This document shows, one piece after another, positions 24,450 through 33,029 of a stretch of 43,926 bases of DNA. The notes below the pieces were generated by a model. It did not search any database, was not told where the DNA came from, and saw nothing but the letters and a program-made list of their open reading frames with translations. Origin of the DNA: Bacillota bacterium (GTDB taxonomy: Bacteria > Bacillota > Clostridia > Acetivibrionales > DSM-1351); NCBI GenBank assembly GCA_023390335.1, contig JAEWCZ010000031.1, positions 1 through 43,926 of the forward strand, written 5' to 3'. Numbering within the stretch: the first letter of the stretch is position 1; every line of letters starts with the position of its first letter. A program made the position numbers and the translations under genes.

Positions 24450-25142
24450 TTATAGTTTTTCAATCAGGCTTAAATACTCTTGCTTTTGCCTTGCATATTG
24501 GCTTTTAAGCTCATTATTTTCATGCATATCTTCTAACTGTTCAAGTACCCTGTCAATCTGCTTTACCTTCATTCTACAAAAAGAATCTAGTAACGGATCT
24601 TTCTTGTTAATAAGGCTTTGTCCAACATGAAGTTCAAAATCAGAGTACTCTTTATTAATTCCACTGAATTTAGCGGATAAAACACAATAAAGTTTCGGGC
24701 CTTCCGCAACCATCTCTTCATCATATATTTCAAAAGCGTTGTCATACAACCATTTTCGTACAACGTGAAGATCACTCATAGGCTGCAATACCAGTGTCTC
24801 AGTATTAACCGCTTTTGGCTTGTTGGCCTCCAAAAGTTCTGTCAGAAGCGTTCCGCCCATACCGGCAATAATTATTGAGTCAGCTTCGTTAATTTCTATA
24901 GTATCTAAACCATTACCAAGTCTTGTTTCAATCTTTTCAGATAATTTATATAAAGAAATATTATTCCTCGCCATCTTTACAGGACCTATTTTAACATCTG
25001 ATGCAATTGCCTTTTGACAAACACCGTTCTGAACCAGATAAATAGGAATATATGCATGATCAGTTCCTATATCAGCCAATACATTACATTCAGGAACTTT
25101 ATCCGCAATTAATTTAAGCCTTCCCTTTAAATTTAAAATCAA
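24450..25142 (-). CDS. trmK: tRNA (adenine(22)-N1)-methyltransferase
   Basis: About 230 residues. The SAM-binding Rossmann motif reads VLADIGTDHAYIPIYLV, followed by IIIAGMGGTLLTELLE and LQPMSDLHVVRKWLYDN, all typical of TrmK (YqfN), which methylates A22 of tRNA. A coiled-coil-like helical tail ends the protein. The in-frame TTG at 25154 overlaps GGAGG, so the next TTG at 25142, with GGAGG 5-6 bases upstream, is the better start. The rpoD-dnaG neighbourhood is conserved in Firmicutes. Confidence 0.88.
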   Translation of the reverse strand: MILNLKGRLKLIADKVPECNVLADIGTDHAYIPIYLVQNGVCQKAIASDVKIGPVKMARNNISLYKLSEKIETRLGNGLDTIEINEADSIIIAGMGGTLLTELLEANKPKAVNTETLVLQPMSDLHVVRKWLYDNAFEIYDEEMVAEGPKLYCVLSAKFSGINKEYSDFELHVGQSLINKKDPLLDSFCRMKVKQIDRVLEQLEDMHENNELKSQYARQKQEYLSLIEKL

Positions 25143-25196
25143 AACGTCCTCCAAATAATGTAACTATTATGGTCATTTTCTGTATCATCAGATTAA

Positions 25197-25226
25197 ATTA
25201 TACACATACTAAGGATAATTAATCAA
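25197..25226 (-). promoter_or_regulatory. Promoter of trmK and nif3-like genes
   Basis: On the minus strand TTGATT (25221-25226) and TATAAT (25197-25202) are separated by 18 bases, 55 bp upstream of the TTG start. Confidence 0.55.
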
Positions 25227-25252
25227 TAAAAAGGTGAAGCGAGGTATCATCT

Positions 25253-25426
25253 GTGAGCTTTTTAAAAAATAAGAATAGCATAAAAGATGTTGAAGCCCCT
25301 ATATCCAGCTCTCTTTTAGGAAGGGACATTCTTGGGATTAATCCAAATAACCCTGCGTTAAGTAAAACATCTATTGACTTGCAGGATGAAAAGTTAAGTA
25401 CCGACTATACCAGCAGAATTAAATAA
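25253..25426 (+). CDS. Small hypothetical protein of 57 residues
   Basis: A GTG-initiated ORF with GAGGT 7 bases upstream ends in TAA and is followed at once by a strong intrinsic terminator. It begins MSFLKNKNSIKDVEAPISSS and ends DEKLSTDYTSRIK. It is polar and Ser/Asp/Lys-rich, with no membrane helix or Cys, and has a central LLGRDILGINPNNPALSK segment. I do not recognise it. The RBS, terminator and divergent position relative to trmK support it as a real gene. Confidence 0.6.
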   Translation: MSFLKNKNSIKDVEAPISSSLLGRDILGINPNNPALSKTSIDLQDEKLSTDYTSRIK

Positions 25427-25430
25427 TAAA

Positions 25431-25460
25431 AAAAGAACACGCTTTTGCGTGTTCTTTTTC
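25431..25460. terminator. Strong terminator after the small ORF
   Basis: An 11-bp perfect stem (AAAGAACACGC and complement) with a TTTT loop is flanked by A- and T-rich ends, so it should act on both strands and also end the tRNA transcript. Confidence 0.85.
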
Positions 25461-25462
25461 GT

Positions 25463-25539
25463 TGGTGGGCCTTCAGGGACTCGAACCCCGGACCAACCGG
25501 TTATGAGCCGGTTGCTCTAACCAACTGAGCTAAAGGCCC
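25463..25539 (-). tRNA. tRNA with CAT anticodon (Met or Ile2)
   Basis: 77 nt on the minus strand, including an encoded CCA. The acceptor stem GGGCCTT pairs with AAGGCCC; D-loop AGCTCAGTTGGTTAGAGC; anticodon loop CTCATAA; T-arm GGTTCGAGTCC. CAT is read as Met or, when the C is lysidine-modified, as Ile (AUA). The body resembles Bacillus Ile2 about as much as elongator Met. It lacks the unpaired 1-72 ends of initiator tRNA. Confidence 0.93.
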
Positions 25540-25543
25540 GAAT

Positions 25544-25619
25544 TGGCTCCTCAAGTAGGACTTGAACCTACGACCCTGCGGTTAACAGCCGCATGCTCTA
25601 CCGACTGAGCTATTGAGGA
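25544..25619 (-). tRNA. tRNA-Asn (GTT)
   Basis: 76 nt on the minus strand with encoded CCA. Acceptor stem TCCTCAA pairs with TTGAGGA; anticodon loop CTGTTAA gives GTT; T-loop GGTTCAAGTCC. It lies 4 bp upstream of the CAT tRNA, so both probably come from one transcript. Confidence 0.96.
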
Positions 25620-25819
25620 ATATCTCTATGCCGCTCATTTGAGGACTTTGCTCTCACGAGCACATAAACTATTATACTTACGAACTCTAAACTGGTCAAC
25701 ACCAAAATAACCATAAATAGACTATTTAAATAGTTTATTACCGTTTTTCTAACTTATAATAAACCAATCTAATAATTGCTATTATTTTTAATTTTTTTGG
25801 GCTATGTCTATCAGTGTAC

Positions 25820-25858
25820 AAAAAAACCCCCTATCCTTGATTTATTCCGGATAGCGGG
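25820..25858 (-). terminator. rpoD terminator
   Basis: A 10-bp stem with one mismatch (25827-25836 and 25849-25858 approximately) is followed by seven T residues on the minus strand, 8 bp past the rpoD stop. Confidence 0.85.
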
Positions 25859-25865
25859 TCATAGA

Positions 25866-26945
25866 TTAGTCTAAGTAATCCTTTAACTTTTTGCTTCTGC
25901 TTGGATGTCTTAATTTTCTTAAGGCCTTTGCCTCAATTTGACGAATACGTTCTCTGGTTACATTAAACTCCTTACCAACTTCCTCAAGAGTTCTTGCTCT
26001 TCCATCATCCAAACCAAATCTTAACCTAAGAACCTTCTCTTCACGTGCAGTTAAAGTGTCGAGCACGTCAATAAGCTGTTCTTTAAGCAAAGTAAATGCA
26101 GCTGCTTCAGCAGGAGCGGGAGCATCATCATCGGGAATAAAGTCACCCAAATGACTGTCTTCCTCTTCTCCTATAGGCGTTTCCAGTGACACTGGCTCTT
26201 GTGAAATTTTCATTATTTCACGAACCTTATCTACAGACATGCCAATCTCTTTAGCAATTTCGTCAGGCTGTGGTTCTCTACCCAATTCCTGTAGCAATTG
26301 CCTTGAAACCCTGATTAATTTATTGATAGTTTCTACCATATGAACAGGAATACGTATAGTCCTTGCCTGGTCGGCAATTGCCCTTGTGATAGCTTGTCTT
26401 ATCCACCATGTAGCATAGGTACTGAATTTGAAACCTCTTCTATAATCAAACTTTTCAACTGCCTTAATTAATCCCAGATTACCTTCTTGAATCAAATCAA
26501 GGAACTGCATTCCTCTACCAACATATCTTTTAGCTATACTAACAACAAGCCTTAAGTTAGCCTCGGCTAATCGTCTTTTCGCTTCTATATCACCGTTCTC
26601 CATTCTATGAGCAAGATCAATTTCTTCATCTGCTGATAAAAGGGGTACTTTACCGATTTCTTTAAGGTACATACGTACAGGGTCATCTATACTTATGCCC
26701 TCTGGAATACTAATATCAAGTTCCTCGTCTGTAAGCTGAATCTCTTCCATTTCGGCTTCCATATCGCCAACAACATCAACTCCCATTGTTTCAAGGGTTT
26801 CGTATATTTTCTCAATGTGTTCCGGCTCAAGCTCGATTTCCTCAAAGGCATCCATAATCTCTTTGTAGGTTAGCATTCCCTTTTGCTTTCCTCTATCTAT
26901 TAGTTCTTTTAGTAATGCCTTTCTACTTTCCTGACTATGTTTCAA
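25866..26945 (-). CDS. rpoD: Primary sigma factor SigA/RpoD
   Basis: 359 residues. Region 1.2 begins VRMYLKEIGKVPLLSADEEI; region 2 has NLRLVVSIAKRYVGRGMQFLDLIQEGNLGL and FKFSTYATWWIRQAITRAI; region 3 has IRIPVHMVETINKL; and region 4 has LRLRFGLDDGRARTLEEVG and VTRERIRQIEAKALRKLRHP. This is the housekeeping sigma factor that recognises TTGACA/TATAAT promoters like those seen in the window. Region 1.1 is short, as in Gram-positive SigA. The start is TTG, with GGAGGGG 6-8 bases upstream. It follows dnaG by 25 bp, the conserved macromolecular-synthesis operon order. Confidence 0.98.
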   Translation of the reverse strand: MKHSQESRKALLKELIDRGKQKGMLTYKEIMDAFEEIELEPEHIEKIYETLETMGVDVVGDMEAEMEEIQLTDEELDISIPEGISIDDPVRMYLKEIGKVPLLSADEEIDLAHRMENGDIEAKRRLAEANLRLVVSIAKRYVGRGMQFLDLIQEGNLGLIKAVEKFDYRRGFKFSTYATWWIRQAITRAIADQARTIRIPVHMVETINKLIRVSRQLLQELGREPQPDEIAKEIGMSVDKVREIMKISQEPVSLETPIGEEEDSHLGDFIPDDDAPAPAEAAAFTLLKEQLIDVLDTLTAREEKVLRLRFGLDDGRARTLEEVGKEFNVTRERIRQIEAKALRKLRHPSRSKKLKDYLD

Positions 26946-26970
26946 TTATTTCCCCTCCTTTCGAGCTCAA

Positions 26971-28791
26971 TTACAAACCTTTTTTCTTTATAGCTATATT
27001 CGATACAATACTGCTTAATTCCCGATTTAATAATTCAACATCTCCTTCTGTCAGATCACTTCTCTTTTTAAGCTCAATTATTTCATTTTTTCTTTCTTCT
27101 AAGCCAAACAGGTCTATCTTTCGAATTATATCCAAAGCTGCTTTTTTATTATCCTCAAATATGCTCTGGGACTGCACTATATTTGCAAAACTTTCAGCCA
27201 TTCCGGGAGAAAGTTTATTTAATATTTCACCTGTTAATATCCCTGCCTTACTTTCAATTCTTTCGACTGCAAAATCAAATGCATTTTTTACTTCATCCGA
27301 TTCAAATCTGTCCCAACCCACAATATCTTTAATGCTGAAATATACATTATTATCTAGACATATAGTTGCAAGTAACATTAATTGCAGTCTGACCAACCGT
27401 TCTTCTTGATTTTTTTTGACAACAGGACTCTTTCTTATTGGATTTCGGCTAAAGTTATTATTACTTAGTGCTTGTTTTTTAATATTAATTTCTTTGTCCT
27501 TTTGCTGCTTTACCATTTCTGATAAAATGGATTGTGTACTTACACCCAACTCATCAGATAATTTTTTTACATAAAGCTCTTTTTCTACATTATTGTCAAT
27601 TTTGTCCAATATAAGTACAGCTTTATCAAGAAACCTAACTTTTCCTTCATTTGTTGAGGTATCTATATTTTTTTTTAGTGAACCAAGCTTAAAATCAAGC
27701 AAACCTTTTGATGTATCAACAAGCCTCTTAAAATCGTTAACCCCATGAGCTTTAATAAACTCATCCGGGTCTTTGCCTGATGGGATTGTTAAAACCCTAA
27801 CAGTACAGCCAATTTCATTTAATAAATCAAGGCTTCTGAATGCAGCAGCCTGTCCCGCTGAATCAGAATCAAAGGAAAGAACTATTTCTTCAGTGTACTT
27901 CTTCAAAAGTCTACCTTGATTTTCTGTTAATGCTGTTCCCAACGGAGCAACTGAATTTATTATTCCACTTTGGTGCAATGATATAACATCCATGTAACCT
28001 TCAGATAAAATCAATTGTCTGGAACAAGCACTTTTAGCAAAATTCAAGGCATACAAGTGTTTACCTTTCTGATAAACTTCCGTTTCGGGAGAATTCATGT
28101 ATTTTGGCTGAGATGAATCAAGAACTCTCCCTCCAAAGGCAACCACATTTCCTCGTATATCAAATATGGGAAATATAATCCTGCCTCTAAATCTATCGTA
28201 AATTTTACCACTTTCTTCCTTATATATAACAAGTCCACTTTTTATAATGGATGATTCACTAAAGCCTTTAGACTTTAAGTGTTTGTAAAGTGTATCAAAT
28301 CTGTCCTCGGCATAACCTAATCCGAACTTGGCAATAGTTTGTTTCTGTATCTTCCTGTTCATCAAGTATGAAATTGGAAGCGTATTTTTCTCATTATTAA
28401 GGTTGTCTCTAAAAAACCTTGCGGCTTCAAGGTTTATCTCCAAGAGTTCCTTTTTTAATCCGGCTTTTTCGTCATTACGAACACCTTCAGTTATATCTGG
28501 AATCTGAATTTTCGCCCTGTCAGCAAGAAGCCTTAAAGCGTCCGGAAATTCCAGATTTTCAATTGACATAATAAAGTGTATAACGTTTCCGCCTTTGCCA
28601 CATCCGAAACAATGAAAAATCTGTTTTACAGGTTCAACAGAAAATGATCCTGTCTTTTCATTGTGAAAAGGACATTTACCAAAATAATTCTTTCCTTTCT
28701 TCTCCAGCTTGACATATTCTGATATAACATCAACAATGTCATTACTTACTCTTATTTCTTCAATAAGGTCGTCTGGAAATAAATTTGCCAT
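26971..28791 (-). CDS. dnaG: DNA primase
   Basis: 606 residues. The CHC2 zinc-binding domain has Cys40, His43, Cys61 and Cys64. The catalytic TOPRIM core follows, with QLILSEGYMDVISL and IVLSFDSDSAGQAA metal-binding acids and the preceding GGRVLDSSQPKYMNSPET segment. The C-terminal 180 residues form the DnaB-binding helical domain, with poor conservation. It makes RNA primers at the replication fork. A TTG 9 bases upstream is in frame; the ATG at 28791 with MANLFPDD matches DnaG N termini. Confidence 0.97.
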   Translation of the reverse strand: MANLFPDDLIEEIRVSNDIVDVISEYVKLEKKGKNYFGKCPFHNEKTGSFSVEPVKQIFHCFGCGKGGNVIHFIMSIENLEFPDALRLLADRAKIQIPDITEGVRNDEKAGLKKELLEINLEAARFFRDNLNNEKNTLPISYLMNRKIQKQTIAKFGLGYAEDRFDTLYKHLKSKGFSESSIIKSGLVIYKEESGKIYDRFRGRIIFPIFDIRGNVVAFGGRVLDSSQPKYMNSPETEVYQKGKHLYALNFAKSACSRQLILSEGYMDVISLHQSGIINSVAPLGTALTENQGRLLKKYTEEIVLSFDSDSAGQAAAFRSLDLLNEIGCTVRVLTIPSGKDPDEFIKAHGVNDFKRLVDTSKGLLDFKLGSLKKNIDTSTNEGKVRFLDKAVLILDKIDNNVEKELYVKKLSDELGVSTQSILSEMVKQQKDKEINIKKQALSNNNFSRNPIRKSPVVKKNQEERLVRLQLMLLATICLDNNVYFSIKDIVGWDRFESDEVKNAFDFAVERIESKAGILTGEILNKLSPGMAESFANIVQSQSIFEDNKKAALDIIRKIDLFGLEERKNEIIELKKRSDLTEGDVELLNRELSSIVSNIAIKKKGL

Positions 28792-28973
28792 TATCCTCAA
28801 TATCCCTATCTACTTATTTTTACTCATATGCAAATATTATAGACATATCTGCTACAATTTATTTTAAACCTAGCCAAAATCACTTAATATGTGTTCGACA
28901 TTATTATTAATAATCCTTCTTTTTTAATAATATTTTTAATAACAAATTGAATCATTAAAGCCTTTAATCGCAC

Positions 28974-29001
28974 AAAAAAAGCATGTTCTGCTAGAACATA
29001 C
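28974..29001 (-). terminator. Terminator of the 29030 gene
   Basis: A 9-bp stem (28981-28989 with 28993-29001, one G-T wobble) and a 3-base loop are followed by TTTTTTT on the minus strand. It isolates dnaG from the upstream gene; the 170 bp left before dnaG hold no clear promoter match. Confidence 0.85.
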
Positions 29002-29029
29002 TTTATAATCCAACTAAAATAACTGATTT

Positions 29030-29320
29030 TTATGCTATACAGTCATATATAACATCATAAACGCTGACCGGAGTAACTGAATTCGAGTATAGCAAGTAAA
29101 TGAGGTTATTTATACCTGTTTTGGTTGGAAGTACATCAGGAATAAATGCCATTTCAGTTCTTCCCTTATCATTTTCCATGATTATCTGTATACCATAGGT
29201 TGTAGTGGAATTAGTCTGTTCACTTGCGATAAGATAATACTTTAGATTTAATTCCTTTACCTTGTCTTCGGAGACAACAACTTTCTTTGTGTAAATAAGG
29301 TTTGTTTCATAATCTCTCAT
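29030..29320 (-). CDS. Small DUF6514-like protein
   Basis: 96 residues with alternating beta-prone segments (YYLIASEQTNSTTTYGIQII, RTEMAFIPDVLPTK) and a helical C terminus (NLIYLLYSNSVTPVSVYDVI). It resembles small clostridial proteins annotated DUF6514, from memory only; function is unknown. No signal or membrane helix. GGGGGAG precedes the ATG by about 7 bases. It is transcribed alone, ending at the terminator at 28974-29001. Confidence 0.6.
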   Translation of the reverse strand: MRDYETNLIYTKKVVVSEDKVKELNLKYYLIASEQTNSTTTYGIQIIMENDKGRTEMAFIPDVLPTKTGINNLIYLLYSNSVTPVSVYDVIYDCIA

Positions 29321-29443
29321 TCCCGCTCTCCCCCTTAGTATCTTTTATGGTAATTATAATATATTGGAATATATTAAACTATACAAAAGTTCTATTCTTA
29401 TTCGACCTACTTTACATAAAAATTTACTTAGTGCGATATTTTA

Positions 29444-29450
29444 TGTCGAA
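29444..29450 (+). promoter_or_regulatory. Candidate Spo0A box
   Basis: TGTCGAA matches the 0A box core in the divergent region between 29320 and 29605. A seven-base match can occur by chance in AT-rich DNA. The remaining roughly 280 bp hold no ORF. Confidence 0.3.
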
Positions 29451-29604
29451 TTATGGATTATTATCAATTATTAACATTGCTGTTCTAAAATTTAAGTGTT
29501 ACTATTTTATTTGTACGAAAAATCATTTTTATCATAAAAATCAAGTATATGTTCTTAAAATTTATCTTTATAAGCAGAGGTCTAAATATTTAGGGGGGTA
29601 ATAG

Positions 29605-29892
29605 ATGAATAGTAATCAAAGAGATAAAAAAGCCAAACTTAGTATGTTAAGTTCAGCTATATGTAATATGGCTGATTTACCGAAAAAGATGATTAAATAT
29701 GCCACTCCGGCTGCATTTTTATTAATAATAATAGGAACGGTATTTTTTATAACTAACAGAATGAGTAATAACTATAGTAGTATTTTTGATAATACAGCAA
29801 CCTCGTTTATTATTAACAGCTTTTATGTTTTGTGTGAATTTCTCATAGCAGCATTTGTAATTGATATTGTTATCAAAAAAAAGGCAAGTTAA
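29605..29892 (+). CDS. Small two-helix membrane protein, unknown function
   Basis: 95 residues. A Lys-rich cytoplasmic start (about 30 residues) precedes two membrane helices (about 33-50 and 70-89) and a Lys-Lys-Lys tail, giving both ends inside. I do not recognise the family. GGGGGG is 6 bases before the ATG. It is flanked by an intrinsic terminator downstream, so it is monocistronic. Confidence 0.65.
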   Translation: MNSNQRDKKAKLSMLSSAICNMADLPKKMIKYATPAAFLLIIIGTVFFITNRMSNNYSSIFDNTATSFIINSFYVLCEFLIAAFVIDIVIKKKAS

Positions 29893-29910
29893 CCACGTAG
29901 CAACCGCTTT

Positions 29911-29938
29911 GCGGGTCCCTTTCGGGGCCCGCATTTTT
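29911..29938 (+). terminator. Terminator of the 29605 gene
   Basis: A 9-bp GC-rich stem (GCGGGTCCC with GGGGCCCGC, one T-G pair) with a TTTC loop is followed by ATTTTT. Confidence 0.9.
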
Positions 29939-29952
29939 AATAATTAGGGTAT

Positions 29953-29996
29953 AAAAAAGACTGCTGAACAATTTAATGTCCAACAGTCTTTTTTTG
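29953..29996. terminator. Bidirectional terminator at the end of secF
   Basis: AAAAAAGACTG and its complement CAGTCTTTTTT flank a loop of about 20 bases, with A/T tracts on both sides. It lies 5 bp past the secF stop. Confidence 0.8.
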
Positions 29997-30000
29997 TTTA

Positions 30001-30981
30001 TTAAGCTTTTGCTGGCTTTCCAGAAATCTTTTTCTTTTTCTGGCTTTCCTTCCACATTACATACAGTGGACTTGCAATGAATATTGATGAATAGCATCCT
30101 GCTGTAATACCGACAATCAATGGGAAACTGAATTGTTCCATTGAATTGATTCCGTTTATTTTTGAGAATACATATACAGTTGTTATTGCTATTAAGGATG
30201 TTACAACTGTATTTATTGATCTGTTCAAGGTTTGAATTATACTGCTATTTACCAATTCAGGTAGAGGTATTTTCCTGAGCAGTCTATTGTTTTCTCTGAT
30301 ACGGTCATAAATTATAACTGTGTCATTCATTGAATATCCGACAACAGTCAAAATCGCGGCAATGAATGATTCATTTAATGGTATCCTGAAAATAACATAT
30401 ACGGAGAGCATTATCAGCACATCGTGCAGAACTCCTACAACCGCAAATACACCGGCTGATAATCCCGACATAGCTTTAAATCTGTACCAAACATATAAGA
30501 TAATCAATGCAAAAGCTATAACTATAGCTTTCAAACCGTCATTCATTATTTCCTTACCAATGTATGGTTCAACACTTTCTTCACTTACAACTGGGTCTTT
30601 AGCAGTGAGCTTAAACTCTTTCACAACTGCTTCTTCAACCTTAGTCAATTCAGTGTTTGAAAGTGTATCCTGACTTCCTATACTGATTGTTATTATGTCA
30701 AAGCTCTTAGTGTTAGTGCCGCTTACATCATAAGAAGTTGATTTTTGAACCTTTGCAGGTTTGTTTAATGTCTTTGTAACAAAATCTCCGATTTTTGTCT
30801 GTAAATCCTGTGTATTTGCCTCAGTAAACATTTTATCATTTGCTCTCATTTCAATTATTGTTCCGCCTTCAAACTCAATGTCCAGTTTAAAGCCTTCAAC
30901 TAGATACATAACAACACCTGATAAAATAATTATGGCTGAGAGTATAAAAAAGTAGTATCTCTTAGCATATAAATTAACCAT
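30001..30981 (-). CDS. secF: Protein translocase subunit SecF
   Basis: 326 residues. A first membrane helix (about 9-27) precedes the periplasm-side P1 domain with GLDIEFEGGT-type motif (here LDIEFEGGTIIEMR). Five further helices follow, with the RND-type VGYSMNDTVIIYDRIREN motif and a QTLNRSINTVVTSL segment. It works with SecD and YajC to use the proton motive force in late export. It overlaps the end of secD by 8 bp. Confidence 0.96.
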   Translation of the reverse strand: MVNLYAKRYYFFILSAIIILSGVVMYLVEGFKLDIEFEGGTIIEMRANDKMFTEANTQDLQTKIGDFVTKTLNKPAKVQKSTSYDVSGTNTKSFDIITISIGSQDTLSNTELTKVEEAVVKEFKLTAKDPVVSEESVEPYIGKEIMNDGLKAIVIAFALIILYVWYRFKAMSGLSAGVFAVVGVLHDVLIMLSVYVIFRIPLNESFIAAILTVVGYSMNDTVIIYDRIRENNRLLRKIPLPELVNSSIIQTLNRSINTVVTSLIAITTVYVFSKINGINSMEQFSFPLIVGITAGCYSSIFIASPLYVMWKESQKKKKISGKPAKA

Positions 30982-32302
30982 TTGCTTTTCCTCCTCTCAT
31001 GCTTACGCCATATAACCAATGGTGTTTTGCAACCTCTATATCCTGTATGGATTTTAGCATTATTCTAGATGCAGTTACAGCGGTTATAAAGCTTAATACA
31101 ACACCTATTCCCAGAGTATATGCAAAACTCTGTATAGGGCCTGTACCAAATTTCCATAAAACTACGGCAGAGATAAGAGTAGTTACGTTTGAGTCAAGTA
31201 CGGCTGAGAAAGCTCTCTTAAATCCAACATCAATCGCTGCATGAAGAGTTTTTCCGCTTTTAAGTTCATCCTTAATTCTTTCGAATATTATAACGTTGGC
31301 ATCAACGGCCATACCTATTGTCAGTATGAGACCCGCTATACCCGGCAAAGTAACAATTATATGAGTCCAGGACAATGCCAGTAATTCCATAACTGTATGG
31401 AGAATTAATGCTATACTTGCTATTAATCCCGGTAATCTGTAATAGAATATCATAAAGAAGCAAATCAGTATAAGTGCAACTATAAATGCATTTATACTTA
31501 CATTAAGTGCGCTAGATCCAAGGGTAGGACTAATATTATTTACCTGTCTGGCCTCTAACTTAAATGGCAATGAACCTGACTTAATAAGACCGGCAAGATT
31601 TTTAGCTTCTTCTCTTTGTTCGTCACTGGCAGTACCACCAAGAGTAATTCTTGCAGTAGTACCACTAATTTGTGTCTGAACGTTTGGAGCACTAATTAAA
31701 TCATTATCCATAAAGATTGCTATAGGCTTACCGATAAGTCTCCCTGTTGCTTCTGAAAACTTTTTGCCACCTTCTGATGAAAGTTTCAGTGAAACACAAT
31801 AACCACCATTTTCTGCATCTACTTCCGCAGTTGCATCCTTTACATCTCCACCCTCAAGAATAATCTTATTGGTTTGAAGATACTTACCATTTGCATCTTT
31901 TTTACTTTCGTCAACCTCTTGGAAGGTTAATAATGCGGTTTTACCAATTTCTTCTATTGACTTCTGTGGATCGAATGCTTCACCTTTTTTGTGCGGTATC
32001 TGCACAATAATATATCCCTTGTCATTATCAACAGTGATAACACTATCAAATATATTCTGTGAATCCAATCTCTTACGAATTGTTACTTTCGCAGCATCCA
32101 AATCTTCAGGCTTTGCCTTGCTGTTGTCCTTGGTAACTGCATAAAGTCTAGCATCCACGCCTCCCTGAATATCAATACCTGTTCTAATTTCCTTAACACC
32201 TCGTATTTCAAACCCTAGGATAGAACCATAAGCTGCTATCCAGGTTAAAATTCCGATGATAAGCAATATCGAGAAAAATTTAACCGCGTTGCTTCCTCTC
32301 AT
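30974..32302 (-). CDS. secD: Protein translocase subunit SecD
   Basis: 442 residues. An N-terminal helix (about 8-26) is followed by RTGIDIQGGVDARLYAV, the P1 head domain and LAGLIKSGSLPFKLEARQVNNISPTLG, then five helices with GMAVDANVIIFERIKDEL. Separate secD and secF genes, as here, are usual in clostridia; B. subtilis has a fusion. AAGGGGGA precedes the ATG. A good promoter lies 39 bp upstream, so secDF can be expressed apart from the queA-tgt cluster. Confidence 0.97.
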   Translation of the reverse strand: MRGSNAVKFFSILLIIGILTWIAAYGSILGFEIRGVKEIRTGIDIQGGVDARLYAVTKDNSKAKPEDLDAAKVTIRKRLDSQNIFDSVITVDNDKGYIIVQIPHKKGEAFDPQKSIEEIGKTALLTFQEVDESKKDANGKYLQTNKIILEGGDVKDATAEVDAENGGYCVSLKLSSEGGKKFSEATGRLIGKPIAIFMDNDLISAPNVQTQISGTTARITLGGTASDEQREEAKNLAGLIKSGSLPFKLEARQVNNISPTLGSSALNVSINAFIVALILICFFMIFYYRLPGLIASIALILHTVMELLALSWTHIIVTLPGIAGLILTIGMAVDANVIIFERIKDELKSGKTLHAAIDVGFKRAFSAVLDSNVTTLISAVVLWKFGTGPIQSFAYTLGIGVVLSFITAVTASRIMLKSIQDIEVAKHHWLYGVSMRGGKANG

Positions 32303-32340
32303 TTGTAGTATTCCCCCTTAAATTATAATCCACTTACGCC

Positions 32341-32369
32341 ATTATATAACTTACAAAAAAGCTAGTCAA
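32341..32369 (-). promoter_or_regulatory. secDF promoter
   Basis: On the minus strand TTGACT (32364-32369) and TATAAT (32341-32346) are exactly 17 bases apart. A short hairpin (ATATCC with GGATAT, 32487-32501) further upstream may mark the end of the preceding transcript. Confidence 0.75.
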
Positions 32370-32517
32370 TAAATATGTCGCAATATTAAACATAAATTTA
32401 CAATTTTAGTAATAGATTTTGTTACTCAACTAAGCTAAATCCAACCGATGTCAATTTTTGTAAGAAATATTATGAATTTAAAATGAATATCCTGTGGATA
32501 TCCACTTTTGCTGAAAA

Positions 32518-33018
32518 TTATTTATAGTATTTTAATAGATTAATATACTCATTTGCATTACATTTGATTTCAGCAATTTCCTGCTCTGACAGTGTCCTTT
32601 TGATTTCTGCCGGACTACCTGCAACTAGACAGCCGTCAGGTATCTTAGTCCTTGGTGTTACTACACTACCGGCTGCTACAAGGCAATTGTTGCCTATTTC
32701 TGCACTGTCAAGTACTATTGCACCCATTCCAACAAGTGTATTATTACCTATACGACAACTGTGCAAAATTGCCCCATGACCAATTGTAACATGTGAACCC
32801 AGCCTTACTTCAATTCCTTCTTTGCAATGTAATATACAGCCTTCCTGTATATTTGTGTTGTCACCGACAACTATGCTATCGATGTCTCCTCTTAAAACTG
32901 CATTGTACCAGATAGTTGCATTTTCACCCAAAACTACGTTTCCAATAACTGTACTATTTGGTGCAACAAACGCAGTCTCGTGGATTTTAGGCTTAATGTT
33001 GTTAAAATCCTTTATCAC
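32518..33018 (-). CDS. Gamma-class carbonic anhydrase-like left-handed beta-helix protein
   Basis: 166 residues of hexapeptide repeats: TVIGNVVLGENATIWYNAVLRGD then DNTNIQEGCILH, HVTIGHGAILHSCRIGNN and MGAIVLDSAEIGNN. The NxQ/HxxxH metal ligands of the gamma-CA/PaaY/YrdA group are visible (IQEGCILHC, GHGAILHSC). Activity as a carbonic anhydrase is often unproven in this subgroup. In-frame sequence extends to 33060, but that would overlap scfB; GAGGG 7 bases before the GTG at 33018 fixes the start. It lies 11 bp downstream of scfB and is probably co-transcribed. Confidence 0.88.
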   Translation of the reverse strand: MIKDFNNIKPKIHETAFVAPNSTVIGNVVLGENATIWYNAVLRGDIDSIVVGDNTNIQEGCILHCKEGIEVRLGSHVTIGHGAILHSCRIGNNTLVGMGAIVLDSAEIGNNCLVAAGSVVTPRTKIPDGCLVAGSPAEIKRTLSEQEIAEIKCNANEYINLLKYYK

Positions 33019-33029
33019 AATGAATCCCT

